5,411 nt of DNA from Acidimicrobiales bacterium (GTDB taxonomy: Bacteria; Actinomycetota; Acidimicrobiia; Acidimicrobiales; Ilumatobacteraceae): assembly GCA_030830415.1 (NCBI GenBank), contig JAURNB010000101.1, positions 1 to 5,411 of the forward strand. The letters are read 5' to 3'. A program made the translations under genes and the position numbers. Positions 1 through 5,411 of the stretch are shown here, in pieces; positions within the stretch are counted from its first letter, which is position 1; each line of letters starts with the position of its first letter. The notes below the pieces were generated by a model, which did not search any database, had not been told where the DNA came from, and saw only the letters and a program-made list of their open reading frames with translations.

Positions 1-726
1 CCAGGCAAGGGAATACAACATTGCGTTTTGTAATGGCCACGCCGATGGTTCAGGAGTTTCGGCCGGCAGGTTTCCGAAACGAACACGAACAGCGTGCGTC
101 AATGTTGACACCGGGTTCCATTCAGCGACGGTTTTCAGTACCCCTGGCAAACTGTCGGACGGAACAAAAGTGTTTGCAATAAAAGTCAGCGGGAAGAGCA
201 CGACGAAGGTGGCGTTGTTCACCACTTCTGGTGTCGGAACGAGAAGCCCGAGGCACGCCATGACCCATGAAAACGAATACGAGAAGAAAAGCAACAACAA
301 GTAGGCAACCACAGCATCGAGTATTGAGCCTCGTATGCGCCAACCCACAGCAAACCCGGCCAAAGACATGATGATGACCGATAACAAGTTGTAGACAACA
401 TCGCTGGCTGTACGACCCGCTACTACTGCCGAGCGTGACATCGGTAGCGATCGGAATCGGTTGATGAGCCCTTTCTGTACGTCTTCAGCTAAACCCGACG
501 CAGTAAACGTGGAACCAAAAACCACAGTTTGGGCAAAGATGCCAGCAATGAGGAACTCGCGATAGTTCCCTCCAGGAATATCTATTGAGCCGCCGAACAC
601 GTAGGCGAAAAGCAGAACGAACATGAGTGGCTGAATAATGACGAAGACCATTACTTCTGGCACTCGACTAATGCGGATGATGTTTCGTCGGGCAATGGTG
701 GTGGCATCACGAATCATTCTGATCAT
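1..726 (-). CDS. ABC-2 type (DrrB-like) exporter permease, C-terminus beyond the window
   Basis: Membrane subunit of an ABC exporter; it should pair with the ATPase encoded just upstream to move a small hydrophobic molecule or drug out of the cell. The frame is open from an ATG at 726 to the window edge, giving 242 residues without a stop; family members usually have about 250-280, so roughly the last membrane helix is missing. Hydrophobic stretches lie near residues 24-44, 55-75, 108-127, 136-162 and 172-188, and a sixth begins near 233. Family-typical segments are FLIAGIFAQTVVFGSTF (58-74), the cytoplasmic GLINRFRSLPMSRSAVVAGR (86-105) and FPLTFIANTFVPSDSLP (178-194). The start is supported by a strong Shine-Dalgarno site and a 4-base ATGA overlap with the ATPase stop, which implies translational coupling. 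DrrB-like family is confident; the transported compound is unknown. Confidence 0.93.
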   Translation of the reverse strand, partial: MIRMIRDATTIARRNIIRISRVPEVMVFVIIQPLMFVLLFAYVFGGSIDIPGGNYREFLIAGIFAQTVVFGSTFTASGLAEDVQKGLINRFRSLPMSRSAVVAGRTASDVVYNLLSVIIMSLAGFAVGWRIRGSILDAVVAYLLLLFFSYSFSWVMACLGLLVPTPEVVNNATFVVLFPLTFIANTFVPSDSLPGVLKTVAEWNPVSTLTHAVRVRFGNLPAETPEPSAWPLQNAMLYSLAW

Positions 727-1706
727 GACTGCTCCTCCTGTGTCTTGCGCCCGGTGAGTTCCATGAATACGTCATCGAGGGTTGGTCGCCGCAAACCGAT
801 GTCAAGAATCTCTACGTTTTGTGCGGTGAGTTCTACCATCACCAAACCGAGGGCCTCCACGCCTTTGGCGACGGGAATGGAAATGAGAGCATCTTGGTCT
901 TCAGTGCGAATGGCCCCAATTGCAAACGGGCGAACAATGTCTTCCACACGCGAGAGGTCACTCAGTAATGCGAGGTGAATATCGAGATGCTCACCTCCAA
1001 TGCGGCGTTTCAATTCTTGTGAGGTACCGCGTGCGATGGCTCGGCCGTGATCAATCACCACGATGTCGTGAGCTAACTGATCAGCTTCCTCAAGGTATTG
1101 CGTAGTGAGTATGACTGTGGTGCCAGCATCAACACGCTCGCGAATGACATCCCACAATTCACCCCGACTTCTCGGATCAAGACCTGTAGTTGGTTCGTCA
1201 AGAAAGAGAACAGGAGGGTCGGCAAGCAGTGCGCCAGCAAGGTCGATGCGCCTCCTCATTCCACCAGAGAAAGTTTTGAGTGGTCGGTTGGCTGCTTCGC
1301 TTAATCGAAATCGCTCAATGAGTTCACTTGCTTTCTTACGCGATGCCCGACGGCGCATGCCATATAAACAACCAATCATCTCGAGATTTTCCATCGCTGT
1401 GAGATGTTCATCAACTGCGGCGTATTGACCAGATAAACCAATTAAAGATCTCACACGTTGAGGTTCCGTCAATACATTTGCGCCGGCTACTCGAGCTGTT
1501 CCGGCATCGGGGGCGGTAAGAGTAGTGAGAATGGAAACCGCAGTTGTTTTCCCTGCACCATTCGGACCAAGAAGACCTAAGACTGAGCCAGCTGGAACCG
1601 AGAGGTCGAGACCGTCGAGTGCCACAACGTCTCCATAGTGTTTGGTCAGCCCGTGCGCCTCAACGGCGAACTCTTCCGTATGGGTGTTTCTCGCAACATC
1701 GCTCAC
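723..1706 (-). CDS. DrrA-like ABC exporter ATP-binding protein
   Basis: Cytoplasmic ATPase of the exporter; ATP binding and hydrolysis drive the partner permease. All nucleotide-binding motifs are visible in 327 residues: Walker A GPNGAGKTT (47-55), Q-loop Gln94 in SGQYAAVDE, signature SGGMR (147-151), Walker B VLFLDEP (166-172) and D-loop TGLDP (174-178). The switch position normally held by His is Gln203 (TTQYLEEADQLA), as in DrrA-type daunorubicin/doxorubicin resistance ATPases. The C-terminal LRRPTLDDVFMELTG (305-319) is the conserved tail segment of this subfamily. The length is normal. The start is GTG at 1706 with no Shine-Dalgarno; a TAGGCT box six bases upstream suggests a leaderless mRNA. 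It is first in an operon with the permease (4-base overlap) and divergent from a TetR regulator. The drug or lipid substrate cannot be inferred. Confidence 0.96.
   Translation of the reverse strand: MSDVARNTHTEEFAVEAHGLTKHYGDVVALDGLDLSVPAGSVLGLLGPNGAGKTTAVSILTTLTAPDAGTARVAGANVLTEPQRVRSLIGLSGQYAAVDEHLTAMENLEMIGCLYGMRRRASRKKASELIERFRLSEAANRPLKTFSGGMRRRIDLAGALLADPPVLFLDEPTTGLDPRSRGELWDVIRERVDAGTTVILTTQYLEEADQLAHDIVVIDHGRAIARGTSQELKRRIGGEHLDIHLALLSDLSRVEDIVRPFAIGAIRTEDQDALISIPVAKGVEALGLVMVELTAQNVEILDIGLRRPTLDDVFMELTGRKTQEEQS
734..739 (-). promoter_or_regulatory. Strong ribosome binding site for the permease
   Basis: The minus strand reads AGGAGG, seven bases before the permease ATG at 726. It lies inside the last codons of the ATPase gene (Gln-Glu-Glu-Gln-Ser-stop). 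It fixes the permease start and is the only good Shine-Dalgarno sequence in the window; the other three genes lack one. Confidence 0.85.
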
Positions 1707-1712
1707 GATGCA

Positions 1713-1718
1713 AGCCTA
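1713..1718 (-). promoter_or_regulatory. Predicted -10 box of the exporter operon (leaderless)
   Basis: The minus strand reads TAGGCT, a TANNNT actinobacterial-type -10 hexamer, then six bases (TGCATC) and the GTG start. This spacing would place the transcription start at or next to the start codon. No clear -35 is seen at the usual distance. There is no Shine-Dalgarno, which fits a leaderless message. Prediction from sequence only. Confidence 0.5.
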
Positions 1719-1760
1719 TTGCGACTATGTGTGCAAACTCTGCCTTGTGTCTTTCGCAAT
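1718..1760. promoter_or_regulatory. Candidate TetR operator: perfect 7-base inverted repeat between divergent promoters
   Basis: ATTGCGA (1718-1724) and TCGCAAT (1754-1760) are exact reverse complements, separated by 29 bases. The left arm touches the exporter -10 box. The right arm lies in the -35/-10 spacer of the regulator promoter. TetR-family repressors next to a divergent exporter usually bind the shared intergenic region, so a protein bound here could block both promoters. The 36-base arm-to-arm spacing is wide for one dimer. Two half-occupied sites, or a chance match, are alternatives. Confidence 0.4.
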
Positions 1761-1772
1761 TCGCCCTAAAGT
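1745..1772 (+). promoter_or_regulatory. Predicted promoter of the TetR regulator (leaderless)
   Basis: TTGTGT (1745-1750) as a possible -35, a 16-base spacer, and TAAAGT (1767-1772) as a TANNNT -10. Six bases follow before the ATG at 1779, so transcription would begin at the start codon. No Shine-Dalgarno precedes this ATG. The geometry mirrors that on the opposite strand for the exporter operon. Confidence 0.5.
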
Positions 1773-1778
1773 AGATGC

Positions 1779-2393
1779 ATGCCTCAGTCAGACTCAATTC
1801 GGCAGCGTATTTTGGAGCTAGCTATTTCTGCAATTGATGAGGGTGGGGAAGCAGCGGTGCGAGTGAATGACCTTGCCGCCGAGGCAGGCGTCACTGTTCC
1901 TACGTTGTATCGACATTTTGGTAGTCGTGATGGTCTGGTGGAAGCTGCACAAACATACCGTTTTCGTAAAACTCAGTTTGTCGATAGCTCAGTGTTTGCT
2001 GCTTCACTTGCAAAGTGCAAGAATCAAGATGAATTGCGAAAAGCTTTACGTAAAGAACTTCTGACGCACTTCGATACAGATCGTTGGGAGTTACGCCAGG
2101 TGCGCCTCAATGCATTGGGGGCTGGTTATGCCCGCCCAGAGTTGGCTGCGTCGTTAGCTCTTGCTCAAAAGCAGGGCGCCATGGGAATTGCCGAAATGCT
2201 CTTGCCGTTTCAGAAAAAGGGTTGGATCCGGAAAGACATCGACCTACCAGCAACCGTGTACTGGTTTATGGGTCAAATTTTGGGCCGTGTACTTATTGAA
2301 ATGGGTGATGACCCAGTGTCTCAAAAGAAGTGGAACGACGTATCGCTTGAGGGCATTATGGCCGTGATTTTCGGGGATACGCCGAAAAAATAG
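1779..2393 (+). CDS. TetR/AcrR-family transcriptional regulator
   Basis: Probable repressor of the divergent exporter operon and of itself. The protein has 204 residues, normal for TetR. The N-terminal DNA-binding domain covers about residues 5-52: a first helix (IRQRILELAISAIDEGG, 7-23), then the helix-turn-helix DLAAEAGVTVPTLYRHFGS (31-49), with the family-typical TLYRHF in the recognition helix. Residues 53-204 are helical and variable, as expected for the ligand-binding and dimerisation domain; the ligand is unknown. The start is ATG 1779. It lacks a Shine-Dalgarno but has a -10 box six bases upstream, and the DNA-binding domain begins right after it. An ATG four bases earlier is out of frame. 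The stop is TAG at 2391. Control of the exporter is inferred from the divergent arrangement, not shown. Confidence 0.92.
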   Translation: MPQSDSIRQRILELAISAIDEGGEAAVRVNDLAAEAGVTVPTLYRHFGSRDGLVEAAQTYRFRKTQFVDSSVFAASLAKCKNQDELRKALRKELLTHFDTDRWELRQVRLNALGAGYARPELAASLALAQKQGAMGIAEMLLPFQKKGWIRKDIDLPATVYWFMGQILGRVLIEMGDDPVSQKKWNDVSLEGIMAVIFGDTPKK

Positions 2394-2398
2394 TACCT

Positions 2399-2427
2399 TT
2401 GGGAATCTGAAGTAGTAATACTACTTT
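2399..2427 (+). promoter_or_regulatory. Weak candidate promoter for the repeat-protein gene
   Basis: TTGGGA (2399-2404), a 17-base spacer and TACTTT (2422-2427) could act as -35 and -10. The transcript would start near 2434, inside the second palindrome and before ATG 2450. The match to consensus is poor. TAGTAT at 2434-2439 is an alternative -10. Included because the gene needs its own promoter unless it is read through from the TetR gene. Confidence 0.25.
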
Positions 2428-2446
2428 TATGAGTAGTATTACTACT
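2411..2446. repeat. Paired 15-base palindromes forming a perfect inverted repeat (candidate operator)
   Basis: AGTAGTAATACTACT (2411-2425) and AGTAGTATTACTACT (2432-2446) are perfect reverse complements with a 6-base spacer (TTTATG). Each arm is also its own palindrome, AGTAGTA-N-TACTACT, and the arms differ only at the central base. The two centres (2418 and 2439) are 21 bases apart, about two helical turns. The stem has only 4 G/C of 15 and no T-run on either side, which argues against a standard terminator. Two dimer sites on one face of the DNA, overlapping the promoter of the downstream gene, is the preferred reading. An RNA hairpin in the leader is an alternative. Confidence 0.8.
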
Positions 2447-2449
2447 CAT

Positions 2450-2548
2450 ATGGTGAACTTAATCAAGCGCATCGTTCCGCTTCCTATGGTGATATGCATT
2501 GCTGTTGCTACGTGCACTGTGTGGATTGCAAACAATGTTGCACACGCC
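2450..2548 (+). other. Signal peptide of the ELWxxDGT-repeat protein
   Basis: The first 33 residues have a positively charged start (MVNLIKR), a hydrophobic core (about residues 8-27, including PMVICIAVATCTVWIA) and an Ala-His-Ala motif at 31-33 that fits a type I signal peptidase site. Mature protein would begin at IGAGAE. The two Cys in the core are not in a lipobox context. Confidence 0.8.
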
Positions 2549-5411
2549 ATCGGTGCTGGCGCTGAAATTGTGCAAGACACTAACCCAACGCAAGACAACG
2601 GCTTCACCACAACCAATTTTCAGATGTACAACGGAATTGGATATTTCCCTGCGTCAAATGCGCTATACGGCCAAGAATTGTGGCGAACAGATGGAACAGA
2701 GTCTGGTACGTACATGGTGAAAGATATCTTCACCGGTTCAGGGGGAAGCTCCCTCAGTATGAACCTCTTTGGTGGAGCGGTTTCAGGTGGTTTTTTCTTT
2801 ATGGCAACCACTTCAGCAGAAGGAGCAGAGCTGTGGTTTTCTGACGGCACGGCTTCTGGTACGGCGCTAGTGAAAGATATTAATCCAGGTACCAATGGAA
2901 GTAACCCAGGAATGGCCACTACGAGTTGTACTACTTGTGGACTTGTTGTCTTGAATGACGTTGCATATTTCGCCGCCACTAATGGGACAAATGGAGTGGA
3001 GTTGTGGCAGTCAGATGGAACATCAGCTGGCACCTACATGGTGAAAGATATCTCCACCGGTTCAGCTTCTTCTGTCCCTCGCGGCCTTGCACTCTTCGGC
3101 AATGCTTTATTGTTCACTGCCACAGATGTAACAAATGGAACAGAACTATGGCGCTCTGACGGAACTTCAATCGGAACAACGCTTGTCAAAAATATTAGGG
3201 CGAGTACTGCAAGTGGGATGATCACCGCAAGTTCCGTTGTTGTAAGCGGAGGGGTCGCATATTTTGGTGCAGATGATGGCACAAACGGTAGAGAGCTATG
3301 GCGTTCTGATGGTACGGATTTGGGTACATACCTGGTGAAAGACATTCAGCCAGGAAGTACGGCAGGCTCTGTAACCAATATCACGCCTTTCAACGGTGGT
3401 GTTGTGTTCAATGCGCAAGACCCCACAGCAGGTTTTGAACCTTTCTTCTCTGATGGCACTTCTTCAGGAACCGCTCTCATCAAAGATGTCAACCCCACCG
3501 TGAGTTCTAGTGCGTTTAGTACAGGCTTCGTATTTCAGCCAGCGGGGTCGAAGTTGTTCTTCACTGCAAAAACAGCATTGAACGGCGATGAGCTATGGGT
3601 CACCGACGCAACCAGTAATGGCACGTACATGGTGGCCGACATCGCTGCTGGAACGACCAGCGGAATTACTAGCCAGTTCGTAGCGGTGAATAGTGGCAAG
3701 TTGTACTTTGCTGCAAACGATCTCGTCAATGGCCCGGAACTTTGGGTGAGTGACGGTACATCTGGGGGAACTTCCATGGTGAAAGATGTTTTCAACGGAA
3801 CTGCGTCTGCGGGTGCGTTGTATCCGTTTTCTACCCCTTGGGGAATTGTCTTTGGTGGTTTCCAAACTGCCACGGGCCGTGAGTTGTGGCGCAGCGACGG
3901 CACTTCGGCTGGCACTTACTTTGTGAAAGACATTGCTCCATCTACTGGAACCGGTTACAACACAGTCGGAACCATTTTTTGGGGATGCCTAGGTAGCAAA
4001 CACCTGTTTCACGGGCAGAACAAGATCTGGACAACAGATGGAACAAGTGCCGGCACTGTTGGAGTCGGAACGTCCGTTCAGAATCCGTACGACATCACTG
4101 ACGCAGGCACGCAAACATTCTTCGTTGCGAGCACCACCGCCACCGGCAAGGAGCTCTGGCGTACAGACGGTACTGATGCGGGCACATACATAGTGAAAGA
4201 CATCAACCCAGGCGCCGGCGAAGGTGTGCCCAGTGATTCAATATCTTCCAAAATTCTTGTCAATGGGGTTCTGTACTTTCCGGCAACAGAAAGTGTTTAT
4301 GGATCAGAGCTCTGGCGATCAGACGGCACTGCTGCCGGCACGTACATGGTGAAAGACATCGTGTTGGGTACTACTGGAAGCGCGCCACGAATGTTGGCAA
4401 GTATGAACGGGAGACTTCTGTTCGCGGTTTCCACTTCGACCGCTGGCTGGGAATTGTGGACGTCTGACGGAACTTCTGCTGGCACAACGATGGTGAGAGA
4501 TATCCGTCCAGGTACGAGCTCAGGTGTCGCTAGTTTGACCCCGTCGTCTGTTGCAGTACTCAATAACAATCTCTATTTCACTGCGAATGATGGATCCACC
4601 GGAATTGAGCTATGGGTAAGCGATGGTACTTCCGCTGGCACGAACTTAGTGTCAGACATCACCACAGGTTCTGCCAGCACCACTTTTGGATCGTTTTCAA
4701 CTGTAGGAACGCGTGTGTGGTTCACAGCTGCAACCACTGCAGCTGGCCAGGAATTGTGGTCAAGTGACGGAACTGCTGCAGGTACAACGATGGTGGCAGA
4801 CATCAACCCAGGTGCAACGGGATCAGACGTAAGGTTCCTAGGAAGTCTCGGCAATAACTTGATGTTCACTGCAACTGATGGTGTGAACGGTCAAGAGTTA
4901 TGGACATCTGATGGAACTTCCGCGGGAACATCCATGATTGCTGACATCAATCCAGGATCCGCTAACGGCGTTACCACTGCATTTCCAGGTGCGACGTTAG
5001 GAGGTGCTTTTTATTTCCCCGCCAACAATGGAACCAATGGATTAGAGCTGTGGAGAACAGATCTCACATCTGTAGGAACGCAGATGGTGACTGATTTGGG
5101 GCCGGGTAGCTTCGGCGGTTACTTCACAGGTTTAACAACGTGTGGAAGTTCGCAACTCTATTTTATTGGCAACGACGGCACTGCTGGGTACGAGCCATAT
5201 GTTTCTGCTGGCGTCGTTGGGCCTTCCACTCCGCCGACAACAACAACTTCTCCTTCGACGACGGTTGCGCCAACAACAACTACGACAACTGTTGCGCCAA
5301 CGACAACAACTTCTCCTTCGACGACGGTTGCGCCAACAACTACGACGACGGTTGCGCCAACAACAACAACAACTTCTCCTTCGACGACGGTTGAACCTAC
5401 GACAAAAGTAA
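2450..5411 (+). CDS. Secreted/surface ELWxxDGT-repeat protein with Thr-rich linker, C-terminus beyond the window
   Basis: Large exported protein, probably extracellular and surface-attached; its molecular role is unknown. From ATG 2450 the frame stays open for 987 residues to the window edge. Order: signal peptide (1-33), a short lead-in, an array of 17 ELWxxDGTxxGTxxVKDI repeats plus a terminal degenerate unit (about 76-920), and a Thr/Pro-rich linker (about 925-987) continuing past the edge. The repeats match the known 'ELWxxDGT repeat' family; a beta-propeller-like fold is my inference from about 48-residue units with strand-like segments such as LYFTA. Only four Cys follow the signal peptide (160, 163, 513, 898). 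An in-frame ATG at 2429 would add seven residues but lies in the palindrome spacer and under the candidate promoter, so 2450 is preferred; neither has a Shine-Dalgarno. Missing parts could include a wall anchor, a membrane helix or an adhesive domain. Confidence 0.9.
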   Translation, partial: MVNLIKRIVPLPMVICIAVATCTVWIANNVAHAIGAGAEIVQDTNPTQDNGFTTTNFQMYNGIGYFPASNALYGQELWRTDGTESGTYMVKDIFTGSGGSSLSMNLFGGAVSGGFFFMATTSAEGAELWFSDGTASGTALVKDINPGTNGSNPGMATTSCTTCGLVVLNDVAYFAATNGTNGVELWQSDGTSAGTYMVKDISTGSASSVPRGLALFGNALLFTATDVTNGTELWRSDGTSIGTTLVKNIRASTASGMITASSVVVSGGVAYFGADDGTNGRELWRSDGTDLGTYLVKDIQPGSTAGSVTNITPFNGGVVFNAQDPTAGFEPFFSDGTSSGTALIKDVNPTVSSSAFSTGFVFQPAGSKLFFTAKTALNGDELWVTDATSNGTYMVADIAAGTTSGITSQFVAVNSGKLYFAANDLVNGPELWVSDGTSGGTSMVKDVFNGTASAGALYPFSTPWGIVFGGFQTATGRELWRSDGTSAGTYFVKDIAPSTGTGYNTVGTIFWGCLGSKHLFHGQNKIWTTDGTSAGTVGVGTSVQNPYDITDAGTQTFFVASTTATGKELWRTDGTDAGTYIVKDINPGAGEGVPSDSISSKILVNGVLYFPATESVYGSELWRSDGTAAGTYMVKDIVLGTTGSAPRMLASMNGRLLFAVSTSTAGWELWTSDGTSAGTTMVRDIRPGTSSGVASLTPSSVAVLNNNLYFTANDGSTGIELWVSDGTSAGTNLVSDITTGSASTTFGSFSTVGTRVWFTAATTAAGQELWSSDGTAAGTTMVADINPGATGSDVRFLGSLGNNLMFTATDGVNGQELWTSDGTSAGTSMIADINPGSANGVTTAFPGATLGGAFYFPANNGTNGLELWRTDLTSVGTQMVTDLGPGSFGGYFTGLTTCGSSQLYFIGNDGTAGYEPYVSAGVVGPSTPPTTTTSPSTTVAPTTTTTTVAPTTTTSPSTTVAPTTTTTVAPTTTTTSPSTTVEPTTKV
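2675..5206 (+). repeat. Array of 17 ELWxxDGTxxGTxxVKDI protein repeats plus a terminal partial unit
   Basis: The 18-residue core motif starts at 2675, 2828, 2999, 3143, 3293, 3437, 3590, 3737, 3881, 4022, 4151, 4307, 4451, 4607, 4751, 4895 and 5045. A last half-unit (YEPYVSAG) has its Glu at 5192. Intervals are 43-57 residues, most often 48. Between cores lies a variable stretch, often xPGxxxS, then a hydrophobic strand such as LYFTA and a D-G-x-x-G turn before ELW. Degenerate units: 3437 (EPFFSDGT), 3590 (DAT), 4022 (KIWTTDGT with no VKDI) and 5045 (DLT). The DNA copies are diverged, so most of the array is old, with one local exception noted in the findings. Confidence 0.92.
5246..5411 (+). 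repeat. 63-bp tandem repeat encoding a Thr/Pro-rich linker
   Basis: A unit beginning ACTTCTCCTTCGACGACG recurs at 5246, 5309 and 5372, exactly 63 bases apart, so each unit encodes 21 residues (TSPSTTVAPTTTTTTVAPTTT, with small variations). The third unit changes to TSPSTTVEPTTKV at the window edge. Preceding residues (PSTPPTTT, from 5222) belong to the same linker. Such Thr/Pro spacers hold surface domains away from the cell and may be O-glycosylated; that is general knowledge, not shown here. Runs of ACA/ACG/ACT codons and the 63-bp identity make it prone to in-frame length change. Confidence 0.88.

Noticed and set aside
122..401. Small minus-strand frames at 122-343 and 219-401
   Set aside because: Shadows of the permease gene, which is open through this region in another frame with clear family motifs and membrane helices.
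745..1774. Plus-strand frames opposite the ATPase gene (745-978, 920-1105, 1098-1304, 1105-1428, 1544-1774)
   Set aside because: All are antisense to a complete, motif-verified ABC ATPase gene and show no family features.
2411..2446. Intrinsic terminator for the TetR gene
   Set aside because: The stem is perfect but AT-rich and is not followed by a T-run on either strand. A weak terminating role cannot be excluded.
2429..2449. ATG 2429 as the start of the repeat protein
   Set aside because: It is in frame, but lies in the spacer of the paired palindromes, directly under the candidate -10, and would add seven residues ahead of an already complete signal peptide. Kept as an alternative only.
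1867..2720. Out-of-frame plus-strand frames within the TetR gene and at 2499-2720
   Set aside because: They overlap the TetR gene or the repeat-protein gene in a different frame and contain no recognisable domain.
2620..4869. Six minus-strand open frames (2620-3033, 3034-3345, 3535-3915, 4078-4263, 4297-4569, 4573-4869) with a recurring SFTMYVPxxVPS motif
   Set aside because: They are the reverse-strand reading of the ELWxxDGTxxGTxxVKDI codons; the recurring motif is an echo of the sense repeats. They lie wholly inside the long plus-strand gene and have no start signals.
5140..5411. Asn/Asp-rich and Gln/Leu/Arg-rich open frames on the plus strand
   Set aside because: Out-of-frame readings of the Thr codon repeats in the linker.
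723..5411. A single functional system linking the exporter operon and the repeat protein
   Set aside because: No shared operator motif, operon or domain links them; adjacency alone is not enough.

Overview
The window holds four protein-coding genes, two of them cut by its edges, and it is almost fully coding. Nothing directly names the organism. Four features fit an actinobacterium of moderate GC: DrrAB-type exporter genes, two start codons that look leaderless with a TANNNT box six bases upstream, a GTG start, and a Thr-rich 'TTVAPTTT' surface linker. Linkers of this kind are, from general knowledge, common in Acidimicrobiia. That placement is an inference.

Left part (1-1706, minus strand): a two-gene ABC exporter operon. 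The promoter-proximal gene encodes a DrrA-type ATPase of 327 residues. Its stop overlaps the start of a DrrB-type ABC-2 permease (ATGA overlap), and a strong AGGAGG ribosome site for the permease lies inside the end of the ATPase gene. The permease runs off the left edge after 242 codons.

Middle (1707-2393): a 72-base divergent intergenic region and a TetR-family regulator (204 residues) on the plus strand. Both flanking genes have a TANNNT hexamer exactly six bases before their start codon, so both mRNAs may be leaderless. A perfect 7-base inverted repeat spans both promoters and is a plausible operator. The simplest reading is a TetR-controlled small-molecule or drug exporter with autoregulation. 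The substrate cannot be read from the sequence.

Right part (2394-5411, plus strand): a short intergenic gap contains two nearly identical 15-base palindromes that together form a perfect 15-base inverted repeat. It is followed by a very long open gene that has no stop in the window. The gene encodes a secreted or surface protein: signal peptide, then 17 recognisable ELWxxDGTxxGTxxVKDI repeats plus one terminal degenerate unit, then a Thr/Pro-rich linker built from 63-bp tandem repeats. The C-terminal part, including any wall anchor or adhesive domain, lies beyond the right edge. I see no sequence link between this protein and the exporter; they may simply be neighbours. The most unusual items are the paired palindromes, the two-unit (exactly 300-bp) alternation within the repeat array, and the in-frame 63-bp linker repeats.
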